Positions 51,179 to 59,092 of a DNA stretch of 64,000 bases are shown here, one piece after another. Source of the DNA: Bradyrhizobium sp. U87765 SZCCT0048. GTDB lineage: Bacteria > Pseudomonadota > Alphaproteobacteria > Rhizobiales > Xanthobacteraceae. Both the position numbers and the translations under genes were made by a program. The notes below the pieces were generated by a model. That model did no database searches and was not told where the DNA came from. It saw only the letters and a list, made by a program, of their open reading frames with translations. Numbering within the stretch: the stretch's first letter is position 1; every line of letters begins with the position of its first letter. The stretch lies in NCBI RefSeq assembly GCF_018131225.1, contig NZ_JAFCMM010000006.1, positions 248,001 to 312,000 on the forward strand, written 5' to 3'.

Positions 51179-52207
51179 ATGAGCGAGCCGATCAAGACTG
51201 ACGTGCTGATCATCGGGGCGGGCCCGTGCGGCCTGTTCGCCGTGTTCGAACTCGGCCTTCTCGACATGAAGGTGCATCTCGTCGACATCCTGGACAAGAT
51301 CGGCGGCCAGTGCGCCGAGCTCTATCCGGAGAAGCCGATCTACGACATTCCCGGCATCCCCATGGTCACCGGCCAGGGGCTGACCGACGCGCTGATGGAA
51401 CAGATCAAGCCGTTCAATCCGACCTTCCACATCAACGAGATGATCGAGAGCGTCGAGAAGATCGGCGATCCGTTGTTTCGCGTCACCACCGACGCCGGCA
51501 AGGTGTTCGAGACCAAGGTGCTGGTGATTGCCGCGGGCGGCGGCTCGTTCCAGCCAAAGCGGCCGCCGGTGCCGGGCATCGAGGCCTATGAAGGCACCTC
51601 GGTGTTCTATGCCGTGCGCAAGATGGAGCAGTTCCGCGACAAGTCGCTGCTCATCGTCGGCGGCGGCGATTCCGCGCTCGACTGGACGCTCAATCTCCAC
51701 CCGATCGCCAAACGCGTCACCCTGCTGCATCGCCGCGACGAGTTTCGCGCCGCGCCCCACAGCGTCGAACAGATGCGCGCGCTGGTGCGCGACGGCAAGA
51801 TGGATCTCAAGCTCGGCCAGGTCACCGCGCTCGAGGGCGAGGGCGGCCGGCTCTCCGGCGCGGTGGTCAAGGGCAACGACAACGAGACGGTCAGGGTCGA
51901 ATGCGACACCATCCTGCCGTTCTTCGGCCTGACCATGAAGCTCGGTCCGGTCGCCAACTGGGGCGTCAAGCTCGAGAACAACCTCATCCCGGTCGACACC
52001 GAGGCGTTCGAGACCAACATCCCCGGCATCTTCGCCATCGGCGACATCAACACTTATCCCGGCAAGCTCAAGCTGATCCTGTCCGGCTTCCACGAAGGCG
52101 CGCTGATGGCGCAGAAAGCGCATCGCTACGTCTATCCCGACAAGCGCCTCGTGTTCCAGTACACGACGTCGTCGTCGAGCCTGCAGAAGAAGCTCGGGGT
52201 GGGATAA
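51179..52207 (+). CDS. ferredoxin--NADP+ reductase, thioredoxin-reductase-like type
   Basis: A 342-residue FAD enzyme of the TrxR-like FNR class known from Rhodopseudomonas palustris, Bacillus and Chlorobaculum. The FAD motif is VLIIGAGPCGLFAVFELG, the NADP motif is LLIVGGGDSALDWTLNL, and the C-terminal GDINTYPGKLKLILSGFHEGALMA is the family's FAD contact. The CxxC redox pair of thioredoxin reductase is absent, as expected for this FNR type. The extended C-terminus FQYTTSSSSLQKKLG is also typical and places an aromatic residue over the flavin. It probably reduces the nearby ferredoxin. Confidence 0.93.
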   Translation: MSEPIKTDVLIIGAGPCGLFAVFELGLLDMKVHLVDILDKIGGQCAELYPEKPIYDIPGIPMVTGQGLTDALMEQIKPFNPTFHINEMIESVEKIGDPLFRVTTDAGKVFETKVLVIAAGGGSFQPKRPPVPGIEAYEGTSVFYAVRKMEQFRDKSLLIVGGGDSALDWTLNLHPIAKRVTLLHRRDEFRAAPHSVEQMRALVRDGKMDLKLGQVTALEGEGGRLSGAVVKGNDNETVRVECDTILPFFGLTMKLGPVANWGVKLENNLIPVDTEAFETNIPGIFAIGDINTYPGKLKLILSGFHEGALMAQKAHRYVYPDKRLVFQYTTSSSSLQKKLGVG

Positions 52208-52326
52208 CGCACGTTCAGCGCGGCGCCGGATGCGAATGGCGTGTCCGGTGGCCGTGATCGACCTCGAACAAGGCGCGAGAACAAGCTACGAGAGCTTACT
52301 GCTGGACACTGCGATAGGTCTTGAAC

Positions 52327-52857
52327 ATGCTGGCCGAGCATTGCGCCCTCGTCGAAGCATTGGCGGCCCCGTATCGAGCGTCTAACGCTTACCGGGCCTT
52401 GCTCGATCTTGGAACAGAAGCGCTTCCGTCTGTTCGAGCTGGATTGCGGAGTGAAAATCCTGATGTCCGGCTCCATTGCTGCAGGTTTCTGGATCGGTAC
52501 CTGACACCGGAAACGCTCATCGACCTGATAGATATGCTCAACGACGACGACAAGCGTGTGAAGTGCTCTGCCTTACACACGCTGGCGTGCGACCGGTGTA
52601 AGGAAGGAACCTGTCGGCCAGAAGAACGACAAGTGCTTCCGAAAGCAATGCAGCTACTCGCGAGCGACCCTGATGCGCATGTCCGCGCAATGGCGATTGA
52701 AGTGATCGGCCAGTTCGCTCATACCAACGCTCTTGCAGCTGCATCGATTTCTGCTGCCCATGAGAATGACACAAGTTCAACGGTTCGCAAAAAGGCCGGA
52801 TGGTTCGCGCCTGGAGGCCCGATCTACGACCGGATCAAGAATAGCGTCAGGTCCTAG
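52327..52857 (+). CDS. HEAT-repeat protein
   Basis: A 176-residue helical-repeat protein. HEAT-like pairs are visible: ALPSVRAGLRSENPDVRLHC, LIDLIDMLNDDDKRVKCSAL and DPDAHVRAMAIEVIGQFA, each with the Asp-x-x-Val-Arg turn. A Cys-rich insertion (CDRCKEGTCRP) lies near 90-100. Base composition is visibly less G+C-rich than the neighbours, which suggests a separate origin. The TTG at 52321 is an alternative start. No partner gene is evident. Confidence 0.75.
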   Translation: MLAEHCALVEALAAPYRASNAYRALLDLGTEALPSVRAGLRSENPDVRLHCCRFLDRYLTPETLIDLIDMLNDDDKRVKCSALHTLACDRCKEGTCRPEERQVLPKAMQLLASDPDAHVRAMAIEVIGQFAHTNALAAASISAAHENDTSSTVRKKAGWFAPGGPIYDRIKNSVRS

Positions 52858-52862
52858 GGCGC

Positions 52863-53849
52863 TTACAGTCGCCGCAGCCCCGCGCGCGGCGGCAGGTTCG
52901 CGGGCAGGCGCACGTCCCAGACGAGGCCGATCCGCGCCAGCGCCGCCAGCACCCACCAGCCGGGATCGATCTCGCCATCCTCGTGGGCGAGCCGCGCCGA
53001 TCCCGGAAAGGCGTGGTGGTTGTTGTGCAGGCTCTCGCCCATGGTCAGCAGGCTGACATGGCCGACATTATAGCCCTGCACGCCGGCGCCCTCGATGTGC
53101 CAGCTGCGCGGGCCGCGGTTGTGGGCGAAGTAGCCGACCAGCCAGTGTCCGGTGAGCGACAGCGCGACCCGCACGCAGATGCCCCAGATCACCCACGGCA
53201 GGCCGCCGAGCGCGAAGAATAGCAGCGCCCACGGCGCCTGCTGCAGCATGACGGTGCGGTCGAGCAGGCGATAGAAGCGGTCGTCCCTGACGCGCGGCTC
53301 GATGACGAGCGCCGGCGGGTGGTCGAGCCGCAGCTCGCAATGCAGCTGCCACCACGCATCGCGCCAGATCGGATTGCGATGGGCGAGAAACGGATGGCAG
53401 GCCGTCTTGCGCTGTGCCCAGTCGCGGATGTCGTGCTGGCGGATCATGCCCGATGGGCCGGCCATGCCGACCAGCGTGCCGAGGTAGACGAACAGGTGCT
53501 CCAGCCACAGCGGGCAGGCATAAGCGTGATGGATCAGGCGGCGGTGCATGCCCAGCGAATGCCCGAGGCAGATCGTGAGCGCCGTGGTGACGACGAACAG
53601 CGCCACGGCTCCCGGCGTGACGAACAGCGGGCCGCCGATCCCGGCGCCGAGCGCCATCGCGGTGAGCCAAAGCGATTTGGTCGGCGACCACACGACATGG
53701 CCGGCGGTGGCGTCGGTCGCAGCGCGTTCGGTCATGCGCGGCGATCGTTCCATGGCGATGGCGGCGGCGTCGCCTTGCGGAAACGAGGCCGGACAGGGCA
53801 GGGCGGTCGACGGCGGCAAGCCGGGCAGTGCGCGGGTCGCGGGCATCAT
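52863..53849 (-). CDS. membrane fatty-acid desaturase-like protein with atypical second His box
   Basis: A 328-residue protein with four membrane helices. Histidine box 1 is present (SLGMHRRLIHHAY, H-x4-H), as is box 3 (ESLHNNHHAF, H-x2-H-H). The second box, expected as H-x2-H-H near RQHDIRDWAQRK, lacks the His-His pair. That substitution with QHDIRDWAQR also occurs, as I recall it, in bradyrhizobial relatives, so it is a subfamily trait. The start at 53849 is supported by GAGGGAG eight bases upstream. It is divergent from an ArsR-type repressor gene, probably its regulator. Confidence 0.82.
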   Translation of the reverse strand: MMPATRALPGLPPSTALPCPASFPQGDAAAIAMERSPRMTERAATDATAGHVVWSPTKSLWLTAMALGAGIGGPLFVTPGAVALFVVTTALTICLGHSLGMHRRLIHHAYACPLWLEHLFVYLGTLVGMAGPSGMIRQHDIRDWAQRKTACHPFLAHRNPIWRDAWWQLHCELRLDHPPALVIEPRVRDDRFYRLLDRTVMLQQAPWALLFFALGGLPWVIWGICVRVALSLTGHWLVGYFAHNRGPRSWHIEGAGVQGYNVGHVSLLTMGESLHNNHHAFPGSARLAHEDGEIDPGWWVLAALARIGLVWDVRLPANLPPRAGLRRL

Positions 53850-53904
53850 CGTGGCAACTCCCTCACGGCGGCACGAAACGCTTGCGCATTTCCAGTTCGT
53901 TCAA

Positions 53905-53918
53905 TAACTCATGAGTTA
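53905..53918. promoter_or_regulatory. 14-bp palindrome, candidate ArsR-family operator
   Basis: TAACTCATGAGTTA is a perfect palindrome and an A/T-rich island in a G+C-rich intergenic region. It lies midway between the desaturase start (53849) and the ArsR start (53989), where one dimer could control both promoters. Confidence 0.55.
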
Positions 53919-53988
53919 ACAGGTGAATCAACGCGCTGCGGCTGGGACGGTTTGCCGCAGCGCATTGCGCGGCGAGAGCGATCACGAC

Positions 53989-54309
53989 ATGACGGTAGAC
54001 AAGATCTTCGAGGCGCTGTCGTCGCCGCCGCGGCGGCGGATCCTGGCCTTCCTGTCGAAGACCGACATGACCGCCGGCGAGATCGCCGAGCGGTTCAGCG
54101 CCATGATGTCGGCGCCGGCCGTCTCCAAGCACCTGTCGGTGCTGGAGAATGCCGGCCTGATCTGGCGCGAGAAGCGCGGCCAGAACGTGCACTACGGGCT
54201 GAAGGAGGATGCGCTCGCGGGCACGCTGGTGCATTTCCTGGCCGAGGTGTGTCCACGCTCGCGGCCATTTACGAAGGACAGCCGTCGCAAGGCGAAGGCC
54301 AGGACCTAA
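53989..54309 (+). CDS. ArsR-family helix-turn-helix repressor
   Basis: A 106-residue winged-helix regulator. The opening VDKIFEALSSPPRRRILAFL, recognition region AGEIAERFSAMMSAPAVSKHLSVLE and wing ENAGLIWREKRGQNVHYGLK are typical of the SdpR-like ArsR group. There is no obvious metal-site Cys pair, so it is likely to sense something other than arsenite-type metals. It is divergent from the desaturase gene over a shared region with a palindrome. Confidence 0.9.
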   Translation: MTVDKIFEALSSPPRRRILAFLSKTDMTAGEIAERFSAMMSAPAVSKHLSVLENAGLIWREKRGQNVHYGLKEDALAGTLVHFLAEVCPRSRPFTKDSRRKAKART

Positions 54310-54423
54310 GGTCACAACTGGATCAAGGCCTGGACCGAGGTCGATACCTGAGCCGGAACGCCCGGCGACGGCGGCTGATCACGGCCGGACACACTGTCGC
54401 GCCGGCGGTCCGTACCGTCCGCC

Positions 54424-57400
54424 TCACCACGAATAGCGCACCGCGCCCTTGCCGGCGTAGCTGGTGGTCACGCTGGAGAACTCGCCTTCGAAGGTGGTGG
54501 CGGCCGACCAGCCATTCAGCCACTTCTTTTCGACGGACGCCGTGACCAGCGCCGCGTCGCTGGCCTGTCGTGCGCCGTTGACCACGAAGGATGCGCCCGG
54601 CAGCGCCTGGAAGGTGGCGCCGATGGTGCGATCGGGATTGAAGTCGTGCGCCCAGGCGGCGCGGCCCCGCAGGGCGAGGATGCCGTCGTCCAGCGCGAAC
54701 GACTTGTCGGTGCGAAGGCCAAGTTCGCTGCGCGTCGCCGTCACGCTCCTGGCACCATAGGCCAGCGCGAAGGCGCTGGCGCCGGCCAACGCCTGCTCGG
54801 CATAGGCCGGCAGGTCGAAGGTCGTGAACTGTGCGGCGGCGTAGGGCGTCAGGCCGATGCCTTGCGACACGACGCGGTAGCCGCTTTCGAGGCGCCCCGA
54901 CCACGCATTGGCATTGAACTGCGCGCGCAACTGATCGATGCCGGCAACCGTGACCGTTCGGTTGGTGGTGATGTCTTGCCAGCCATAGGCGATTGCGCCG
55001 GACACATACGCCGCGCCGATGGTGTGGCGGACGAATGCGCCGGCCTGGAACAGGTCGGAGCGGCCGGAGCCGAGCCCGTTGGCGACGCTGAAGGCGGTGC
55101 CGCCGCCGGCCAGCGCGAATCCGGCGAGCGTATCCGGCGACAGGCGGTAGTCGGCGCCGGCGGCGGCGCCGTAGAGGCTGCTGGTGGCGGTGTTGCTGCC
55201 GATCACCGCGTTGCCGCTGGTGGCCTGCGATCCGCCATAGCCCGCCGCCCATACGCTCCAGCGCTGGGCGAACACATCGGCTGCCGGCGCCTTGCGAGCA
55301 ATTGCGGCCAGCGCGTCGTTCTGATTGCGTGCTCTGGTTTGCTCGTCGGCATAGCCGGTCGCGCCGCCAGCGGCCGTCACCGGGTCGCCGCGTCCGGCGA
55401 TGAACGGATCGATCAACAGTCCCATGAACTGGTTCATCGCGCCGAAGGTCGCCTGCTGCGCGCCGGTGGCGAGTTCGCCGGAGGCTTGCGTCAGCCCCGC
55501 GGGCGTCAACGTGCCATAGACGATGGGAATGCCGCCGGTCGTGTTGAAGACGTTGATCAGCGCGTTGCCGACGGCATTCTGATTGAGGTTCAGGCCGTTG
55601 CCGAAGTTCTGCACTGGTGTTGCCGGCGGTGATGGTGCGAAGTTCAGCGTCAGGTTGAGGTAGGCGTGGGTCGCGTCATAGCTCAGTGTATTGCTGAAAT
55701 TGGCGGGCAGGTTGCTGTTGCTGAAGGCGCCGAAGGTGCCGCTGATGCTGCCGGCGGTGAGGATCGTATACTGCCGGGAGACGTGACTGCCGCCGGCGAA
55801 GGTCGCGTTCACGGTCGCGCCGCCGAGGGTCGCCGCACCGGCGACATTGGCTGACGATGCCGTCGACGGATTGAGCGCCACCGCATAGAACGCGCCCGAA
55901 GCGAAGGCGAGGCTGCCGTTCACCGTCATCGCAGTGCCCGGCGCGCCGCTGCCGGGCGCGAAAATGCCGCCGGCGCTGACAGTGGTCGCGCCGACCGTGC
56001 CCGTGCCCCCGAGCGTCGCGCCACCCTTCACGACCATGGTCGCATTGGCGAGGGTGCCATTCACCAGCAGCGTCCCGGCGTCGACCGACCAGGGAAGCGC
56101 CGCGCTGTTCGTGCCTGTCAATGTCCAGGTGCCGCTGCCGCTCTTCTGGAAAAGGCCGAAGCCGTCATACTGCGCCGATGCCCCGATCTGCGAGGCGTCG
56201 AAGCTGGCATTGGCGGCGCCGCCGAGGCGGAAGGCGTCGGCGTTGCTGAACGCGACCACATTGCCGCTGATGGTCGAGCCGGCTTGCAGCTCCAGCACGT
56301 TGACGCCGCCCGTGAAGGTGATCGCGTTGGCCTGAACCCCCGCTCCGTTGTTGGCGAAACCGCCACTGACGGTGCCGCCACTTATGACGATCCCGACGTT
56401 GGCGCCGGCAATGCCGGCACCGCCGGCGCCCGCCGTTCCATTGGTGACCTGATTGGCGGGGCCACTGATGATGCCCGCACTGCCACCGTTACCGCCGGTG
56501 ATCGTACCGCTCACAGTGATCGCCACGGTGGTCCCGCCGCCACTCGTCAGCAGGATGCCTGTGCCACCGGTGCCGCCATTTCCGCCGACGCCGGCAGGGG
56601 TATGGGCGTTGCCGGTGTTTCCACCAGCCGCGCCATTTCCGCCGGTGACATGGCCACCGGTACTCACGGTGAGGCTGCCGCCGTTCGTCAGCACGACGCC
56701 TGCGCCGCCGCCGCCGCCGTTGCCGCCATTGCCACTGCGGTTGTGGGTGCTGTCGCCGCTGTTGCCGCCGATGCCACCATTGCCGCCGGTGGCGCTGCCG
56801 CTGCCGGCAATGGTGAAGGTGCCAACTCCAGTTCTCACAATGCCTACACCGCCGTCGCCTCCGCCACCGCCGGAGCCACTGGGGTTATCGGCGGAGGCGG
56901 AAGAGCCGCCGGAGCCGCCATTGGCGCCGGCGACCGCGACACCGGTGGACCCCGCCCCGGAGCCGGTCAACAGTGCGCCGCCGCCGCCCGCGCCGCCGCC
57001 GCCGCCACCGCCGCCGGTATTGGACGCCGCATGTGAATCGGCGCCATTGCTACCAGCCGTCGGCGTGGGGGTGGCAACGACGCTGGTCCCGCCGACAAAA
57101 CCGAAATTGCCGCCGTCGCCGCCATCGCCGCCGGTCCCGTTGCCGCCAAGGGCGGCGCCACCATTGCCATGTGTGCCGCCAAGTCCGGTCACATAACTCA
57201 CACCGCCACCGCCACCACCGCCACCGCCGAAGCCTCCGACACCGGAAACGCTGCCATTGCCGCCGTTCGGGCTTGCCGAGGTGCCGGCAGTGCCGCCGAA
57301 GCCGTTGAAGCCTGGCGCTCCACCCGTGCCCCCGTCAGCGAAGGCGGGCTGAGCCGCCAGCATCGACGTCACGGCCGCGCCGACCAGCGCCGTGCTTGCC

Positions 57401-57465
57401 AGGAGGACGCGAACAGCCCGCACGCGCGCCCGCGGCGCGCGCCAAACATCATGATCAATTGTCAC
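54424..57465 (-). CDS. autotransporter with Gly-rich passenger
   Basis: A 1013-residue type V secreted protein. A long signal region (about 1-43, ending AAQPAFADG) is followed by a passenger (about 44-390) made of Gly-Gly-x repeats (GGNGGTGG, GGSGGGGGDGG), resembling PGRS-like low-complexity proteins. A passenger-associated repeat (SGSGTWTLTGTNSAALPWSV, VKGGATLGGTGTVGATTVSA) precedes the C-terminal beta-barrel (about 730-1013) ending AGKGAVRYSW. The start is a GTG at 57465. Surface adhesion is the usual role of such proteins; nothing in the passenger indicates an enzyme. Confidence 0.9.
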   Translation of the reverse strand: MTIDHDVWRAPRARVRAVRVLLASTALVGAAVTSMLAAQPAFADGGTGGAPGFNGFGGTAGTSASPNGGNGSVSGVGGFGGGGGGGGGVSYVTGLGGTHGNGGAALGGNGTGGDGGDGGNFGFVGGTSVVATPTPTAGSNGADSHAASNTGGGGGGGGAGGGGALLTGSGAGSTGVAVAGANGGSGGSSASADNPSGSGGGGGDGGVGIVRTGVGTFTIAGSGSATGGNGGIGGNSGDSTHNRSGNGGNGGGGGAGVVLTNGGSLTVSTGGHVTGGNGAAGGNTGNAHTPAGVGGNGGTGGTGILLTSGGGTTVAITVSGTITGGNGGSAGIISGPANQVTNGTAGAGGAGIAGANVGIVISGGTVSGGFANNGAGVQANAITFTGGVNVLELQAGSTISGNVVAFSNADAFRLGGAANASFDASQIGASAQYDGFGLFQKSGSGTWTLTGTNSAALPWSVDAGTLLVNGTLANATMVVKGGATLGGTGTVGATTVSAGGIFAPGSGAPGTAMTVNGSLAFASGAFYAVALNPSTASSANVAGAATLGGATVNATFAGGSHVSRQYTILTAGSISGTFGAFSNSNLPANFSNTLSYDATHAYLNLTLNFAPSPPATPVQNFGNGLNLNQNAVGNALINVFNTTGGIPIVYGTLTPAGLTQASGELATGAQQATFGAMNQFMGLLIDPFIAGRGDPVTAAGGATGYADEQTRARNQNDALAAIARKAPAADVFAQRWSVWAAGYGGSQATSGNAVIGSNTATSSLYGAAAGADYRLSPDTLAGFALAGGGTAFSVANGLGSGRSDLFQAGAFVRHTIGAAYVSGAIAYGWQDITTNRTVTVAGIDQLRAQFNANAWSGRLESGYRVVSQGIGLTPYAAAQFTTFDLPAYAEQALAGASAFALAYGARSVTATRSELGLRTDKSFALDDGILALRGRAAWAHDFNPDRTIGATFQALPGASFVVNGARQASDAALVTASVEKKWLNGWSAATTFEGEFSSVTTSYAGKGAVRYSW

Positions 57466-57721
57466 GTTGACGCTCTTTTCCCCGCTCGCCGGGACAGTGA
57501 GCCCACATCAATTTTCGCGTCGAGCATCCCAACCGAACGCCGCGCGCCCCGCGGAATAGATTCCGAAAGTCGCTGCCAAACGCACGCGCAAAAGTGTACC
57601 GGATCGAGGAAAGCCCTTGGTTTCGCCAGCCGTTTTTGGATCGGCGTGTGCGCCGCCTCTCCGTTGCGGCCGGGGCGGACCAGCGCGAGGGGGCGTGTCT
57701 GGAGGGGACGGAGAGAATGCT
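57466..57721. other. region upstream of the autotransporter gene
   Basis: It contains the presumptive minus-strand promoter of the autotransporter and a G+C-rich stretch without recognised genes. It runs straight into the repeat element at 57722. Confidence 0.35.
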
Positions 57722-57821
57722 GGAGCGCGTTCGCTTTTGATGGAACCGTGGACGCGCTCCAGCTTCTTGCTGTGACGCGTTTTCTTCATGCGAACCGGTG
57801 CCCGCTTCGCTCGAGAACGCC
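57722..57821 (-). repeat. interspersed repeat copy plus palindrome
   Basis: On the minus strand it reads GCGTTCTCGAGCGAAGCGGG, CACCGGTTCGCATGAAG, AAAACGCG, then a stem with CTGGAGCGCGT arms around a spacer containing GGTTCCATCAAAAG. The same two-part order (62-bp unit, then palindrome) occurs at 24331-24434. It starts just after the stop codon of the gene at 57822. Confidence 0.8.
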
Positions 57822-58739
57822 TTAACGGGACAAGATCTCGTGGGCGTTGTCGCGGGTAAAATAGCCGCCGAGATCCAGCCCGTACTGCGCATAGAGGGCG
57901 AGTTCGCGGGCAATGAAGTCCTGATACATGGCCGCGAGACGCGCGCAGTCGTCGGCGCGGCCGTTGTCGGAGATGGAGATCAGGCCGAGCGCGGCCGCGG
58001 TCTTCTGGACATTGCGAATCTGCGACGCCGACGAGCCGAATTTTTTGGAGATTTCGGGGGCCGACGGCATCTCGTCGCCACGGAGCGTGGCGTGGACGAG
58101 TGTCGCGATGACCGGAAAGCCGCAGTCCAGCTGCAGCAGCTCGTAGATCTTCGGATAGTATTCGCCGATCGCGATGTCATGTTCGAAGAACGGCGTCCCG
58201 ATCGACGACAGAAAGCGCGCGATGAAGTCCGCCTCGCGCGCCACGCGCTCGGCATAGTGGCCCCCCGGCGCGAGAATATCGAAGCAGCCGAGCGTCTGGG
58301 TGTACCAGGCGCGGACGTGCTCAAGCAGTTTTTCGGTGGGGCGATAGACGCGCAGCCTCGCGTCGTTGCGTCCGCGCTCGACCGCGACGAAGCCGGCCAG
58401 CTTGGTCAGGGCCAGCACCGTCTTCAGCACCCGCGAGCCGCAGTGGTTGCGCGCCTCCGACAGCGCCAGCAGTCTCACGAAGCTCGGGCCTTCGCCGTCG
58501 CCGGTCACATCTCCGGAGAAGTGCAGAAACAGCAGATTGCCGATGACCTGGCTGCGGACATAACTGCCGACGACCTTGTTGAGGAGCCTTGGTCCCTCAC
58601 GCCAGCGCAGGACGTTTTCGAGATAGTGCATCGCCGCGCGGCGAAACTCCGGGTGGGCTCTGATGGCGGCGGCGGTGTCGGCCAGGACATCCGGGCGATG
58701 CCGCGGCGCGAGGCTTGGTGAAACGGAAAGCTTGGTCAT
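57822..58739 (-). CDS. unassigned protein with winged-helix-like C-terminus
   Basis: A 305-residue cytoplasmic protein. Two regions look like helix-turn-helix units: SRVLKTVLALTKLAGFVAVE in the middle (a winged-helix pattern with RLRVYRPTEKLL after it) and EISKKFGSSASQIRNVQKTAAALGLI near the C-terminus. The N-terminus has RRAAMHYLENVLRWREGPRL. No catalytic motif is seen. I take it for a transcriptional regulator of no recognised family. The start is not well supported by a ribosome-binding site. It ends at a repeat element. Confidence 0.65.
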   Translation of the reverse strand: MTKLSVSPSLAPRHRPDVLADTAAAIRAHPEFRRAAMHYLENVLRWREGPRLLNKVVGSYVRSQVIGNLLFLHFSGDVTGDGEGPSFVRLLALSEARNHCGSRVLKTVLALTKLAGFVAVERGRNDARLRVYRPTEKLLEHVRAWYTQTLGCFDILAPGGHYAERVAREADFIARFLSSIGTPFFEHDIAIGEYYPKIYELLQLDCGFPVIATLVHATLRGDEMPSAPEISKKFGSSASQIRNVQKTAAALGLISISDNGRADDCARLAAMYQDFIARELALYAQYGLDLGGYFTRDNAHEILSR

Positions 58740-59092
58740 GAAATCTCATCGGACAATGCCTGGATTATGAACGAAAATGATGCTGTTGCCAGACTGAAGT
58801 GAGTCGCGCCCGGCGAGAGGGCGTTCGCATTTGCAACTGCGCGAGGACGTCCGTCGCTCGTTGGGACGATGATGACACGGCGCGATCGTTCGATCGCGGC
58901 TCGGCGGAGATGTCGGCCATCACGCCTGCGGCGTGCCCTGAATTGACGGACGCGTTTGAGAGCGTGTCATTTCGGGATGGCGCGAAGGCCGGAGCACCAT
59001 CCCGATCGCCATCCCGGCTGCCGCGTCCGGGATGCTTTGCTGTGTTGTGCTGTCGCTGCGCGGCGATGGCAGCGGTGTCGGCCGCTGCGGCT
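58740..59092. other. 353-base intergenic region with a REP-like fragment
   Basis: At 58919-58944 the sequence TCACGCCTGCGGCGTGCCC and the following bases closely match the element at 63245-63278. ATCCCG-type inverted blocks follow near 58975-59035. The A/T-richer part 58745-58800 is the likely promoter of the minus-strand gene at 57822. No gene recognised. Confidence 0.45.

Noticed and set aside
54310..54345. Read-through extension of the ArsR protein (peptide NWIKAWTEVDT after the stop)
   Set aside because: The extra codons look protein-like but follow a normal TAA in frame. The ArsR protein is complete in length without them.
57508..57789. Minus-strand frames of 93-152 codons between the autotransporter and the next gene
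   Set aside because: They translate the interspersed repeat (for example a SHEENAS- or KKTRHSKKLE-like peptide), as often happens in mis-annotated bradyrhizobial genomes.
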